Source of the DNA: Capra hircus
Taxonomy: Eukaryota; Chordata; Mammalia; Artiodactyla; Bovidae
DNA length: 64,000 nucleotides
Assembly (NCBI RefSeq): GCF_001704415.2
Contig: NC_030819.1
Span: 37,442,575-37,506,574 of the forward strand
Reading direction: 5' to 3'
The notes under the pieces are model-generated. The model was not told the DNA's origin and made no database searches. It saw only the letters and a program-made list of their open reading frames with translations. The translations under genes and the position numbers were made by a program. Shown in pieces: positions 1 through 10,870 of this stretch (position 1 is the first letter of the stretch; each line of letters opens with the position of its first letter).

Positions 1-220
1 ATCTTTCCCTTCTCCAGGAGATCTTCCCAACCCAGGGATAGAACCCAGGTCTCCCACATTGCAGGCGGATTCTTGACCAGCTGAGCCATAAGAGAAGCCC
101 AAGAATACTGGAGTGGGTAGCCTATTCCTTCTCCAGGGGATCTTCCCGACCCAGGAGTTGAACTGGGGTCTCCTGCATTGCAGGCGGATTCTTTACCAAT
201 TGAACTACTAGAGAAGCCCC
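1..220 (-). mobile_element. Bov-tA SINE, tandem head units (dimer, cut by window edge)
   Basis: Two successive reverse-strand Bov-tA head units. Unit 1 (1-100) ends at the reversed SINE start (GAGCCATAAGAGAAGCCC), and unit 2 (101-220) follows directly with AAGAATACTGGAGTGGG and ends in GAGAAGCCCC. The head is tRNA-derived and carried a pol III promoter; each unit keeps a degraded B-box region (CAGGGATAGAACCC in unit 1). The 3' tail of the element lies left of the window. The right end directly abuts the TSD of the neighbouring BovB. Confidence 0.92.
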
Positions 221-229
221 CTTTGAATA

Positions 230-550
230 GCAAGAAGCTCAAACCAGTCTCTCCTAAAGGAAATTAACCCTGAATATTCATTAGAAGGACTGATGCTGAA
301 GCTCCAGTACTTTGGCCACCTGATGCAAAGAGGTGGACTCATTGGAAGAGACCCTGATGATGGGAAAGATTGAGGGCAGGAGGAGAAGGGGATGACCAGG
401 GATGAGATGGTTGGATGGCATCACTGACTCAATGGGTATGAGTGAGCAAACTCTGGGAAATAGTGAATGACTGGGAAGCCTGGCATGCTTCAATCTATGG
501 GGGTCAAAAAGAGTTGGACATAACTTAGCTACTGAATAACAACAATGAGG
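230..550 (+). mobile_element. BovB LINE, 5'-truncated 3' end
   Basis: Forward BovB 3' terminal piece of about 320 bp covering the C-terminal codons of the RT-bearing ORF and the terminal tail (CTACTGAATAACAACAA). It begins at GCAAGAAGCTCAAACC. An 8-bp TSD, TTTGAATA, is seen at 222-229 and 551-558. The reading frame is broken (for example ...GATTGAGGG...), so this is a dead copy. Confidence 0.93.
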
Positions 551-1959
551 TTTGAATACTGCCCCTACTTTCTGTACTTTTGTAGTCTAAGTGTCAATGA
601 GATACTGCTTTCTTGTTCCGGGGAAAAAAAGATTTAAGAAATGTTATTAGATTATATTGTGTTTTACATTTTTCTGTTTATACATGTAGAATTTCTGACA
701 CTTTTCCATCAGCATTTATTTACAATAAGAAAAATCACTGTATAGGGTCAAATTTGTGGCCAGTTGAGAAAGGTGTTGTTTTCTTGTAATGCCATAATGT
801 CCTTGCCCCATAAAATAATTGTTTCTTTATGTTACTACTTATTTCTGTTGAATTAATTTTAGTTTTCTATTAATTTTTGTAACTTAAAAATAACTTTGTC
901 TCACAGATTAAGGAATTATTTTATGTGGTTTTATTACCTGACTTACAAAATAATGACTTTTCATTTCCTAAATCTTATGCATATTTCTCTCAGGTTTTAG
1001 TGAGATATTCCTGAGTATACTGAGGCCAGGATTAGCTACACAGGTCGTGTTAGAGGATCCATGACAGGTACGATTCTATAGATTATTTGGCTTCTGTTTC
1101 TAGGCCAAGACACCATAGTATTTTTATGTGGCTCTCTCTCATTCTCATGAGCATTCAGTTGTAAGTGGATATTGTCTTTAAAATGCATTATTTAATAAGA
1201 TATGGTGGTTAATACTGTGAAGAGCATCACAGCTCTGCAAAGGTAATATCTGCTTTATTTTTAGTTCTATTTGGTAATGTTTAAAACTTTAAAATGTGTT
1301 TGAGTTAAGAGAATTAGTCCCTAGAGAGAGAGCTTCTATGAGTTGTTCATTGTGCCTTTGCACAGATTTCCTACGTTTATTTATAACTTACCACCCATGA
1401 TTCCATAAACACCTAAAACTGATTTTTTGTTGTCAAAAAATGATTTATCAGGGAAATTTTACAAACCCACTTCCAGCGTCTCAGTAGGCCCTGGCATTGC
1501 ACACAAGGGGGTGTTTAAACTACATTGCCTTCCTTTCTCATTCCTTTTCCCCAAACAGATGCCATTCTCACCCTCATGGATTAATGTTTGTGTCACCAAG
1601 ACAGTCGGTCTCTGTGTCAAGAACTTCTTCTCACTTGACCGATTTTTGGTCTCATCAGAGCCTAATTCTCTCACCATTCCTACTCTCTCCTCTGAGACAG
1701 GTGACTTATATGAATTGGGGCTGCCCTAACGTTGGCCGTCTTAGAATCTGGGTCTTTCTGGCTTTTCTCAGTTGGTGCCCCCTCTGTGTCTCCCATAGCT
1801 GTTTTCATCACCTCCTCTATCTATGAAAATCTTTAAGGTTATATCATCTTAAGAATGCCAACTTTTTCCATTGTGTTTTTCCATTCCCTAAGAAGTGCCT
1901 TCACTTTCTTTTTCACTTCATTTGAAGGAATGTTTCTTAAAGAGCTCTTTTCCACTTCT
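551..1959. other. Unassigned sequence, no gene recognised
   Basis: AT-rich DNA with no repeat family I can name with confidence. The one point of note is a 142-nt block (1559-1700) bounded by splice-like sites and open in two forward frames; it is treated as a finding, not a gene. Confidence 0.5.
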
Positions 1960-2098
1960 TGATCTTAAAACTCCAACTCAGCTGATGCACCTGCTGCTAA
2001 GCCCAGATATCTCCTTTTGATTGTATAGTGGCATTTCAGACTTACCATGTGTCCATGGTTGAATTCTTTTTTTTTTTAATCCTGCATTTCCTGTTTTT

Positions 2099-2423
2099 GT
2101 TTTTTAACTTATTTTAAACAATTAATTTTGTATTGGAGTATAGTTGTCTTACAATATTGTTAGTTCCTACTGTACAGCAGAGTGAATCAGCTATGTGTAT
2201 ACACCTATCCCATCTTTTTTGGATTTCATTTCCATTTAGGTCACCATAGAGCACCCTGCGCTATACAACAGGTTCTCGTTAGTTACCGGTTTTATATATA
2301 GTATCAGTAATGTATATATGTCAATCCCAATCTCCTAAATCATCCCTCCTCCTCCTTCTCCCTCCCCCCACTCACTGTATTCATATGTTCAATCTCTATG
2401 TCTGTCTAGTTTTGCTTTGCAAA
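2099..2423 (-). mobile_element. L1 3'-end fragment inserted in L2
   Basis: Reverse-strand artiodactyl L1 3' end: T-rich tail (GTTTTTTAACTTA), then the familiar blocks GGAGTATAGTTGTCTTAC, CTGTACAGCAGAGTGAATCA and TCTGTCTAGTTTTGCTTTGC. A perfect 11-bp TSD, TTCCTGTTTTT, lies at 2088-2098 and 2424-2434, so both ends of this 5'-truncated insertion are defined. Confidence 0.88.
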
Positions 2424-3021
2424 TTCCTGTTTTTATTAAGGAATCTTTGACCACCAGGTGCTACATCCCTAAACCTGGGAACTGTCCGTGACTCACCACT
2501 GTCATCTCTCATCAGTCACCACGTCAGGCTGATTTTACCTCCTCAATATTGTTCTGCTGTTATTTTATGATTTTTAGTAGACTGTTTTTGTAACTTCATG
2601 TCATCTCTGGTCTCTTTCCTTTCTGTATTGTCTCCATCCGTTCACTTAACTGGAAAGATACTTTGCTAAAATATGCGTGTGATGGTGTCATTCTTTTGTT
2701 TTACGTTTAATGATTCCCGACAGTTTATGGTCTGAAACTTAAACAGCATAGTCCCCGGTGATAATGCCTCCCACTCTCCCTTCCCAGTCTTGTGCAGTTT
2801 GGGAACTTTTGGTGTCTGTTCCTCTGGTGCTTCCTAGTGTGGCTCTGGTTTGTCACGTGGGTCGTGTCATAATATGCCTTCCTAACCAGCACCCAACACC
2901 TGAAATCCCACTTTAGGCCTCACCTGTAGCCTTACTGACCCTATCAATTCAGTCTTCTCTAGACTGAGGTAGTTATTTTCGTTTTGACACTTCATGTTTA
3001 TTTACAGCACTCAGTATAACG

Positions 3022-3192
3022 CCTGCAGTGCAGGAAACCCCGGTTCGATTCCTAGGTCGGGAAGATCCCCTGGAGGAGGACATGGCAATCCACTCCAGTA
3101 TTCTTGTCTGGAGAATCCCCATGGACAGAGGAGCCTGGCGGGCCACAGTCCATGGGATTGCAAAGAGTCAGACACAACTGAGCAACTAAGCA
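3022..3192 (+). mobile_element. Bov-tA SINE, 5'-truncated
   Basis: Forward Bov-tA that starts inside the tRNA-derived head (CCTGCAGTGCAGG), so the A box is lost, while a perfect B-box match GGTTCGATTCC remains at about 3042. It ends at AGCAACTAAG. A perfect 10-bp TSD, CAGTATAACG, lies at 3012-3021 and 3193-3202. It sits inside the older L2. Confidence 0.93.
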
Positions 3193-3311
3193 CAGTATAA
3201 CGGGGAGCTGCTTCTGTTAGCACATCCACCTACCCCATTAAACGGTGATGTACTGGAGGGCTAAAACCTTCTTTGCATTCAGTCTCTGTTTTACTGCCTG
3301 GTACATAGTAG

Positions 3312-3369
3312 ACTTTCTTCACAAAAGAAGTAAGAATAGTAAAACTTTCCTCACAAAAGAAGTAAGAAT
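3312..3369. repeat. 32-bp-period tandem duplication
   Basis: A 26-nt block beginning ACTTTCTTCACAAAAGAAG at 3312 recurs at 3344 with one difference (TTC/TCC); period 32 bp. It overlaps the 3' margin of the L2 and is probably a local slippage or duplication event. Confidence 0.85.
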
Positions 3370-3375
3370 CAATAG

Positions 3376-4485
3376 TTGATCAGTAAGTCAGAAAAGTCAT
3401 TAAAATGCAGAAATGTAAACATAATGTATACATATCTAGAATATTTTAGACATAGAACTTATACATGTTTTTTTTTTTTTCCTATTACAAACCTTTTGTA
3501 AGACCAAGATGTTTTCTTTCAGTATGAATCCACAAATGGGATTCAGTATTATCTTTCTTACCAAAACCAATAGTGGATTTTATGTTATTTCCAATTTGTT
3601 TCTTTTCAAAGTGAAATTAAAGTCCTTTGAAAGATATTTTCCCATTGTACAGTTATGATGTCCATGGCTTATTCACTGGCAGCTTTAGAAATTATTGCTT
3701 TATTATGGACTAAGCCTTGAAAATCTTGAAAGCATGCAACATATTTTTCATAGAAAATGAAAATTTTCTTTTCATGCTCCAGTTTCACTTCTTTGCTACA
3801 TCACTGAATAAAAATCGCATTATTAAAATATAACTGCATAAGCAGGTTTAGGGTCAAAACTACTCTTACTACAAATATGCTCAGATGATGGCAGCAGAGA
3901 CTCTCGCTCTGCTCCAGAAGGAGACTGCTGGTGGGGAACATCCCTGGTGCATCAGTCAGTATGATTTCTCATACAAGGGGAGTGGAGCTCATTGGTCCAT
4001 CTGAACAGTTGGTTAAGTGGAAGTTGGTTCAAAGCCTTCGACCGTGTTTGTCTGATTGATGCTGAGGAGATGGTTATCTCGGTTACTTGGCATTTTGGTA
4101 TTAAAAGAGCTGGCTAGAAACGTGCCTGCGTTCCTGTGCACTCTGTCCTCAACATCATTTATAAAAATGTTGAATAAGACCACTTGGAAGCACCTGTCTT
4201 CTGGACATCCTCGCGTTTGTACATCTGTTTGTGTCATTTGTCTCCTGCTTCAATCACAGTAAAATGTAATTTTAAAAACCGATCTTGGGTTTGCTCCAGT
4301 CTCTTGATAGCTCTCCAGTAGGATGAGTGCTCAGCAATACTCTGCCATCAATTCCTGTTTGTTTTTGTCTCTCAACATGTTTTCTTCACTACCTGAAACT
4401 CCTTCATTTTAAAATTTCTGCTTGGGCATCCTCGTTAGCAACTGCATCCCCTGCACAGGGGCTGGTTGTAATGAGAATTTTTTTT
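3376..4485. other. Unassigned sequence, no gene recognised
   Basis: No named repeat or gene recognised. Contains a T14 run near 3467-3480. Open frames of about 70 codons on both strands around 4013-4262 overlap each other and show no protein family. Confidence 0.5.
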
Positions 4486-4606
4486 AACTTAACTTTTTAA
4501 TTGGAATATAGTTGGGTTATAATGTTGTGTTAGTTCCTGCTGTACAGCAAAGGGAATCACTTATACATATATCCTCTTTTCTTGTATTTTATTCCCCTAT
4601 AGGTCA
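4486..4606 (-). mobile_element. L1 3'-end fragment
   Basis: Reverse L1 tail: T-run, then AATTGGAATATAGTTGGG, CTGCTGTACAGCAAAGGG and CCCCTATAGGTCATT. It is cut off where a Bov-tA SINE begins, and no L1 continuation is evident on the far side. Confidence 0.85.
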
Positions 4607-4824
4607 TTCAGTTCAGTTCACTGTTAGTCACTAGTCGTGTCTAACTCTTCGGGATGCCATGGGCTGTAGCCTGCCAGGCTTCTCTGTCCATGGAATTCTC
4701 CAGCCAAGAATATTGGAGTGGATAGCCATTCCCTTCTCCGGGGGATCTTCCTGACCCAGGGATCAAACCCAGGTCTCCTGCATTGGAGGCAGGTTCTTTA
4801 CCATCGAAGCCACCAGGGAAGGCC
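4607..4824 (-). mobile_element. Bov-tA SINE, near full length
   Basis: Reverse Bov-tA from the BovB-like tail (CAGTTCAGTTCACTG, then TCGTGTCTAACTC) through GGGGATCTTCCTGACCCAGG to the reversed head GCCACCAGGGAAGGCC. The short open frame at 4718-4903 is a read-through of this SINE. Confidence 0.94.
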
Positions 4825-5527
4825 AGTACTTAGAATTTTATATTTGAGCCAACAGTTCTCAAATTCCACCTTGAATCCTTCACTGTGTGATAATGCCAGT
4901 TGAATTTTTGTTACATCTTATTTAACAATTAGATTTAGACCCGCCTTTAAACGACTTTGTTAGTCTTTGATTTAGGTCCTGCAGTTTCTCTGTTGCAGAA
5001 TTGGTATTTGCAATACTCTTAATACTTTTACTGTTTTTTTCTGCCTCTCTCATGCTAAAGTACATTGCTGTATGCTTTGCAGAAAATCTTACTTTGCTTC
5101 CCAAAGTTTTATCTTTTTAAGCAACATTTTTTTCTTTATTGGCTTTGGAGGACTTTGTAAGGTTACTGTCAAATTTTTTCTTGGCAGGCCTGATTAGTAG
5201 CTTGTCCTTGACCTACTAATCTTTGAGGGTCTCCTTGTATTCCTTGATAGGACTCTCATTCCGGTTTTTGAAAAGCACTTAGCTCTGTGTTTCCCCTCCG
5301 ACCCTGTTTCCTCTAAACCTCTACCCAGCACCTAATCGTTTGAATCCCTGGCAAATGTTTATCTTGAGCTATGGATAAGGTCTTTAAAATGGTCTTCAAA
5401 GTACCTAGGTTTATTTTCTTTAAGCTGTGTGTTTCCTTTTTAGGAATAATGCCCCATTTTTTTTTTTTTTAAGAGTTGGCTAATGACATGTTATTGCTGT
5501 ATTCCAAGGTTGGAGTGATGGTGCTGT
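4825..5527. other. Unassigned sequence
   Basis: No gene or named repeat recognised. A T12-T13 run lies near 5459-5471. Confidence 0.5.
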
Positions 5528-5945
5528 CTTTTTAAAAAAAATTTATTGAAGTACAGATGATTTCCGGTACTGTGTTAATTTTTGTGTTACAGTGAAAGTT
5601 ATATATTTTACACATATATGCACATTCTTTGCAATTATGGTTTATCTCAGGGCATTGTCCTGTACAGTAGAACTTTGTTCCGTTTATCCATCCTATATAT
5701 ACTGTTTTGCCTCTGTTAATTCCAAACTCCTGATCCTGCCCTCCTGCACCCATCTCCCCCTTGACAACCACAAATCGTTTTCCACGTCTGTGAGTCTGTT
5801 TCTGTTTTGTAGGTAAGTTCATGTGTCACATTTTGCGTTTCACATAGAAGTGATATAATACAATATTTGTCTTTCTCTTTCTGACTGACTTTGCTTAGTA
5901 TGATAATCTCTCGTTAGTTTTGCCAGCACTTTCCCAGTCTTTGAT
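5528..5945 (-). mobile_element. L1 3'-end fragment
   Basis: Reverse L1 3' region of about 420 bp: TTTATTGAAGTACAGATGA, GTCCTGTACAGTAGAAC, ACAACCACAAATCG, TGTGAGTCTGTTTCTG, TTTCTCTTTCTGACTGAC and TTAGTATGATAATCTCT appear in the expected order. No open reading frame of L1 type survives. The end is approximate; no TSD resolved. Confidence 0.85.
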
Positions 5946-6451
5946 TTTTCAATGTTAGGTGAAAACTCTTCAATCTGACACTCAGAGAAATATACTCATA
6001 TTACATTACAATTTTTCTTGGTGTTTTCTTTTCACTATCTTATTGAAAACTCTGAGGCTGCTATATAAAGGATCAGAAAAGCAGTGCCTCATAGTTGACT
6101 ACACAGGCTTTTTCAGTATACAGTGTATATGAGTTGGAAGTGGCTATATTTCATAATAAAAGAATCATTTATGGATAAAGAAAAGCATGCTAGACTGTCA
6201 GAGCAAGTAGCTTAAGAAAGCAAGTGTTCCAAATATTCACCATCTGCTTCAGTAAACATCTTGAGAATAATAGAGGACACTCTGAAACCCCCAAACAGGC
6301 TTCTCCATTTCCACTTCTCTTTCACCTTCTCAGTATCATCTCTGCATCTGCTGGCCTTGCTAGTCTGTAGATAGGAATGGACACTATCATCCACAGAATT
6401 CACATTTCCTGTGCTGCCCCTACCTGCTCCTGCAGGACTTCCAGCCTCTTT
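5946..6451. other. Unassigned sequence
   Basis: No gene or named repeat recognised in this roughly 500-bp stretch. Confidence 0.5.
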
Positions 6452-7075
6452 TTTAAAAATTAGTTTTCATATTGGACTATAGTTGCTTTCCAGTGTTGTG
6501 TTAGTTTCTGCTGTGCAGCAGAGTGAATCGGCTATGTGTATACATATATCCCTCTTTTTTGGGTTTCCTTCCCATTCAGGTCACCACTGAACGATGACTA
6601 GTGTTCCCTGTGCTATTCAGTAGATTCTCATTGTTGTTGCTAAGTCACTTCAGTCATGTCCGACTCTGTGTGACCCCATAGATGGCAGCCCACCAGGCTC
6701 CCCCGTCCCTGGGATTCTCCAGGCAAGAACACTGGAGTGGGTTGCCATTTCCTTCTCCAATGCATGAAAGTGAAAAGTGAAAGTGAAGTCGCTCAGTCGT
6801 GTCCGACTCTCATTACTTTTCTGTTTTATACGTAAGAGTGTATGTACGTCAATCCCATTCCCCCAATTCATCCTACCCTTTCTTCTCTCTTCTTGGTGTC
6901 CATAAATTTGTTCTCTGCTTCTGTGTCCATAGTTCTGTTTGGCAAGTGAGACCATCTATATAATTTTCTAGGTTCCACATATATACATTAATAAACAATA
7001 CTTGTTTTTTTCTTTCTGATTCACTTCATTCTGTATGGCAGTCTCTAGGTCTATCCATGTCTCTGCAACTGACCC
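6452..7075 (-). mobile_element. L1 3'-end fragment split by Bov-A2
   Basis: Reverse L1 tail starting at a T-run (6452), with TTCATATTGGACTATAGTTG and CTGCTGTGCAGCAGAGTG. It is interrupted at 6632 and resumes at about 6815 (TTTTCTGTTTTATACG ... CTTTCTGATTCACTTC). The duplicated TCTCATT at the break shows that the SINE inserted into the L1. Confidence 0.85.
6633..6807 (-). mobile_element. Bov-A2 SINE, 5'-truncated
   Basis: Reverse Bov-A2: tail GTTGTTGCTAAGTCACTTCAG, first Bov-A unit, the joining GTGAAAAGTGAAAGTGAAG, then only the start of the second unit (GCTCAGTCGTGTCCGAC). TSD TCTCATT at 6626-6632 and 6808-6814. Confidence 0.93.
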
Positions 7076-7689
7076 CCAGCCTCCCTTAAGGGCTACCTTA
7101 ATCCTTCTGTGTCTGGGTGCCCAGGGACATCTTATATGTGTGGATGAGTTATTCCATCTGCTGGTACCGTGAAGAGTCTTCTTTATTTTTGTCCCTTGCT
7201 TGGTCACATCCTCTTTTCCTAAAGTCCCCGAGAAGGCCTCATCATTGCTGGTTATAACTCCTGTAAGAAAGAATCCTAATTCTTATCTAGAGGCATCACT
7301 CAGAGCTCTCCAGGCTGTGAGCCCTTGAGTAGAAGAGAGAATGTTCCTTCAGGTCACACTCGGTAGCTGGGGTCCTAAGCCATGTTGCTCATATACTTTC
7401 TCTATATCCCTCCTAACACTGCTTTATTGCTTAGAAACTGGGGGCTTATCTTGAAGCAGGGGCATATAGTACTGTTCTCTGTTGCTGGTTGCTCTGCATC
7501 CATTCTTTACCCTGTATGATGGAAAACAGCACAACAGAAACAATGCTAATATCCTCATTCTGGAGCCAAGGACCAAAACGGATTCGAATGGATGCAAGTG
7601 GATACGTACGGGCTCAGGGAATTTCCACATCATTGTATTTACCTACGTATGTCTCTTCCTTTCAAGTTAGGAACTTCTGTGAAGTACAC
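7076..7689. other. Unassigned sequence
   Basis: No gene or named repeat recognised. Overlapping open frames of 60-140 codons at 7424-7908 exist in several frames, and the longest runs into the Bov-tA, so none is credible. Confidence 0.5.
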
Positions 7690-7895
7690 GGCTTCCCTGG
7701 GGGCTCAGATGGTAAAGAATCTGCCTGTAGTGTGGTAGACCCAGGTTTGATCCCTGGGTCAGGAAGCTCCCCTGGAGAAGGCAATGGCAACCCACTCCAG
7801 TACTCTTGCCTAGAGAATTCCATGGACAGGAACCTGGTGGGCTACAGTCCATGGGGTTGCAAAGAGTTGGATACAACTGAGCAACTAACACACAC
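7690..7895 (+). mobile_element. Bov-tA SINE, full length
   Basis: Forward copy from GGCTTCCCTGGGGGCTCAG through CCTGGAGAAGGCAATGGC to the tail GAGCAACTAACACACAC. A short TSD, TGAAGTA, is seen at 7680-7686 and 7901-7907. The head has one substitution in the usual CTGGTGG. Confidence 0.95.
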
Positions 7896-8039
7896 AACTT
7901 TGAAGTAGTTACATGGGTGTGTATTTAACATTTGAATTTCCCCCACTGAAAAATAGTATTTTGAATATGAAGGTGATTTACAGTTTTAAATTTTTTTAGT
8001 ATGTATATATGCCAGTATGAAGTGTGTGACTACAAATCA

Positions 8040-8344
8040 CATACACAGTAGTAGTAATATAAGGGGTATGTGTGTGTTTATGGCACAAAGTAGTATGGTC
8101 CATCTATGAGTAAGTTGTAAGAACAAACTGAACAGTGGTGTGATTGATGCACATATGTACATACGTGTGTATGCAAAGAAATGTGTATCAGAGTAGTGTA
8201 GTGTATGTGTATATGTATATATGAATTCAACACAGTGGTGTGTCTGAATCAGAGTAATATAGTTTGTGTATGAGAACTGGGGGCAAGCAAGCATGTGTGA
8301 CATGTATGTTTGTATATGTTTCCGACACGTAGTATAAGGTGAGA

Positions 8345-8376
<32 letters not shown>

Positions 8377-8395
8377 AACAGAGTAGTATAGTATA
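8040..8395. repeat. Degenerate TG-rich repeat array
   Basis: A motif close to CAGAGTAGTRTAGTGTA recurs at about 8043, 8084, 8130, 8187, 8230, 8248, 8324 and 8376. The copies are separated by irregular TG/TA-rich spacers. A (GT)n run at 8345-8364 passes directly into (GA)n at 8365-8376. Minus-strand open frames here (to 132 codons, rich in His-Thr) are simple-repeat translations. Confidence 0.7.
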
Positions 8396-10554
8396 ATTGG
8401 GAAAATACAGGATAAATAAAGCATATTGATTCCAAAATGAGAACACCTCCATGACTTTGTATAAATCACATGACTTTTCTAGGCACCACTAGTAAAAATC
8501 TTGTATTTTACTAGATCTAACTACTGTCCTTTATGATTCTAAAATTTGATGGTTAGTGCAGTCACCATCTGAAACTACTTAGCCTGTTCCATCACTGTGT
8601 GAATTATTCTGTCTGTAATGACATTTATAACTGACTGTTCTGCATTTAGAATCTCTTGTTATACCCTTGTTTATTAGCTTCTGTGGGAGAGAGACATAAC
8701 TCTTTAATTTTCATGGTTATTTTCCTGAACTATGCCCAAAATGACCCCCAATTTTTTTTTTTTTTAAGGAATTCAACACTTTGGATGTACTATAAAAAAC
8801 AAAACACCAAGTTTTCTAAATCTTTGCATTAACATAAGGAAAACCTTGCAGCAGGCCGTCTCATCTTGTTAAGGCCACCTGGCTCTATAATACCTAACTA
8901 AAGTGATTGAGAGAGTGAAAGCCTTGAAGGCAGTATTCATGTTTGTAGACAGTACTTAGATAATACATGCCACATGCTACATACTTGGCATATATTTATA
9001 GAATGAACAAACGAACCTACAATAGAGCACGTTTTAATAATTCACTGTCATCTGTGTACCCATGTGTTTTCTGATGATTCGTTTGTGATGTTTTGGTTGG
9101 AGCTGGTGGAGAGGTGTCACGTCGTCATGGCTGCAAGATGGCAGTGCTGTTTAGATGCTGCTGGTGACTGTGACAGAGGGGAGAGGAAGTGAGGGGCAGT
9201 GGGAGCAGAGTGTTAGCGCTTTTCTGTCTTTTTGGAGCAAGTTCCTGCACCCCTTTTAGAGGAACCATCTTAAATCAGTGAACCACATTATTTCATTAGC
9301 CTGGTATCCATAGAGTCATATGGGAGCTCTTCCTCTGGGCATAAATCTTGTGTCCATAGGGCACTGAAGCAGTTAATCTAAATGCTCTGTTTTAGAATCA
9401 AAGTGAGTGCAGACCTAGCACTGAGTTATGATACTGGGATGTCAGAGGCTCCTACTTTCCTTCTAGAATAGTCTCTCACTAGCATGTATTCACTGGAAAG
9501 GGAAGTCAAAAAGCTCTATAAGGGAACATGATAAACATTAAAAGAAAATTTGGTAATCTAATACAAAAGATCACCTTTTCCACTGCATGAAATACCTTGT
9601 GCTTCTTTGAATTAATTTTGAAATCCGTTTGAGCATTCATCACTAAAGCTTGCCGTGGTTGCAGAAAATGCCTTGTAGAGGCCCTTAGTCAGCTTCGGTT
9701 GATTAGGTGTAGTGGTGATTAATTCTTACTTTGATACCTTGTCAGCCTTCTTATTTGTAGAAAACGAGTAAAGATGAGAAATAGCACTTTAAAAGTGTGA
9801 GTGATTATTAGTTATCGCACATGTTCTTCAGGAAGCTACCTGGCCCTAAAAATGAATGAAATGAGAACGTGTTATGGAATATAAGGTTGGTTTCCCAAGC
9901 AGTTTGGATGTTCTTAAAGTTGAGCCTGAAAAATACTAATCTAGCCTCCAGGTTGTTTCGTCTTGGCTGTCAGTTTTTAGTAGCTCTTTTCATTCAGGCC
10001 TCCCCACAGCATTTGGACATTTTGGCATTAAGGTTTGACTCTAACCTCAGCAAAGAGACTTCTTCCAGAGTCAAAATGAAACCGAATATTCATATTAGGG
10101 GGCGCTGGGGAAAGGAACACTGCCTTCACTTCAGAAGCAGACTGCAGGCGAGTTCCGCCAACTGGCCTGTTTGTGAGAACTAGTGAAGTCATCAGGCTGG
10201 AGCTATTTTCATGCCCTGACACGGTGCTCCAAGGCAGCTGGAAGTGCTGCACAGAGGAAGCTCCGAGAGAGAGCAGTTTTCAGAAGCAGAAAATTTGCCT
10301 GCTGACTGACAGCATCACCATTTCACACCGGCTGGGACTCTGACATCTCCAGGAAGCACGAGGGCTTGTGTAACAGCCCAGGCAGAAGGAGGACGGGGAG
10401 CGTTTCTAGCCTTCCCCTGTTATCTGGAGCGATGTGTCAATATCAAGGCACCCGGGCTGTCCGACAGAGTAGGGGCCCCTGGGTAAGGAAGATGGTGCTG
10501 GTGGAAAGCTGGAAATGCAATCTTTTTTGTTTTTAGAGCAGCAAGACATTTCTT
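8396..10554. other. Unassigned sequence with GC-richer island
   Basis: No named repeat recognised over about 2.1 kb. A T14 run lies at about 8753-8766. The part at 10050-10490 is richer in GC and CpG than its surroundings and ends in a donor-like CTGG|GTAAGG at 10482/10483. A 104-codon forward open frame (9869-10183) matches no family I recognise and is not called as a gene. Confidence 0.5.
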
Positions 10555-10870
10555 TTTTTTATACATCTAAACATTTAATTTTTAAATTTATTTTAATTGA
10601 AGGATAATTACTTTACAATATTGTGATGGTTTTTTGCCATAGATCAACATGAATCGCCCACAGGTATACATGTATTCCCCTCGCCCACCCCCCGCCCCAA
10701 TTCCTGAACCCCTCTCCCACCTCCCTCCCCACCCTATCCCTTTGGGTGGTCCCAGAGCACTGGCTTTGGGTGCCCTGCTTCATGCATTGAACTCACAGTG
10801 GTCATCTGTTTTACACATGATAATGTACTTGTTTCAGTGCTATTTTATAAAATCATTCCACGTTGCCTTC
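10555..10870 (-). mobile_element. L1 3'-end fragment
   Basis: Reverse bovine-type L1 tail: TTTTAATTGAAGGATAATTA, TGAATCGCCCACAGGTATAC, a C-rich CCTCCCTCCCCACCC block and GTGGTCATCTGTTTTACACA. The 76-codon open frame at 10649-10879 (Pro-rich) is a translation of this tail. Confidence 0.85.

Larger units (their letters stand above)
1960..3330 (+). repeat. L2 LINE 3' part, interrupted twice
   Basis: An ancient L2 copy in forward orientation. Recognisable stretches are 1970-2065 (AACTCAGCTGATGCACCTG, then GACTTACCATGTGTCC), 2440-2600 (AACTGTCCGTGACTCACC, CAGTCACCACGTCAGGCTG), 2660-2960 and the terminal part 3204-3320 (TACTGCCTGGTACATAGTAG). A reverse L1 (2099-2423) and a Bov-tA SINE (3022-3192) split it, each flanked by its own TSD. 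The copy is strongly diverged and non-coding. Left edge approximate. Confidence 0.72.

Noticed and set aside
8037..8435. 132-codon minus-strand frame rich in His and Thr
   Set aside because: Translation of the (GT)n/TG-rich array.
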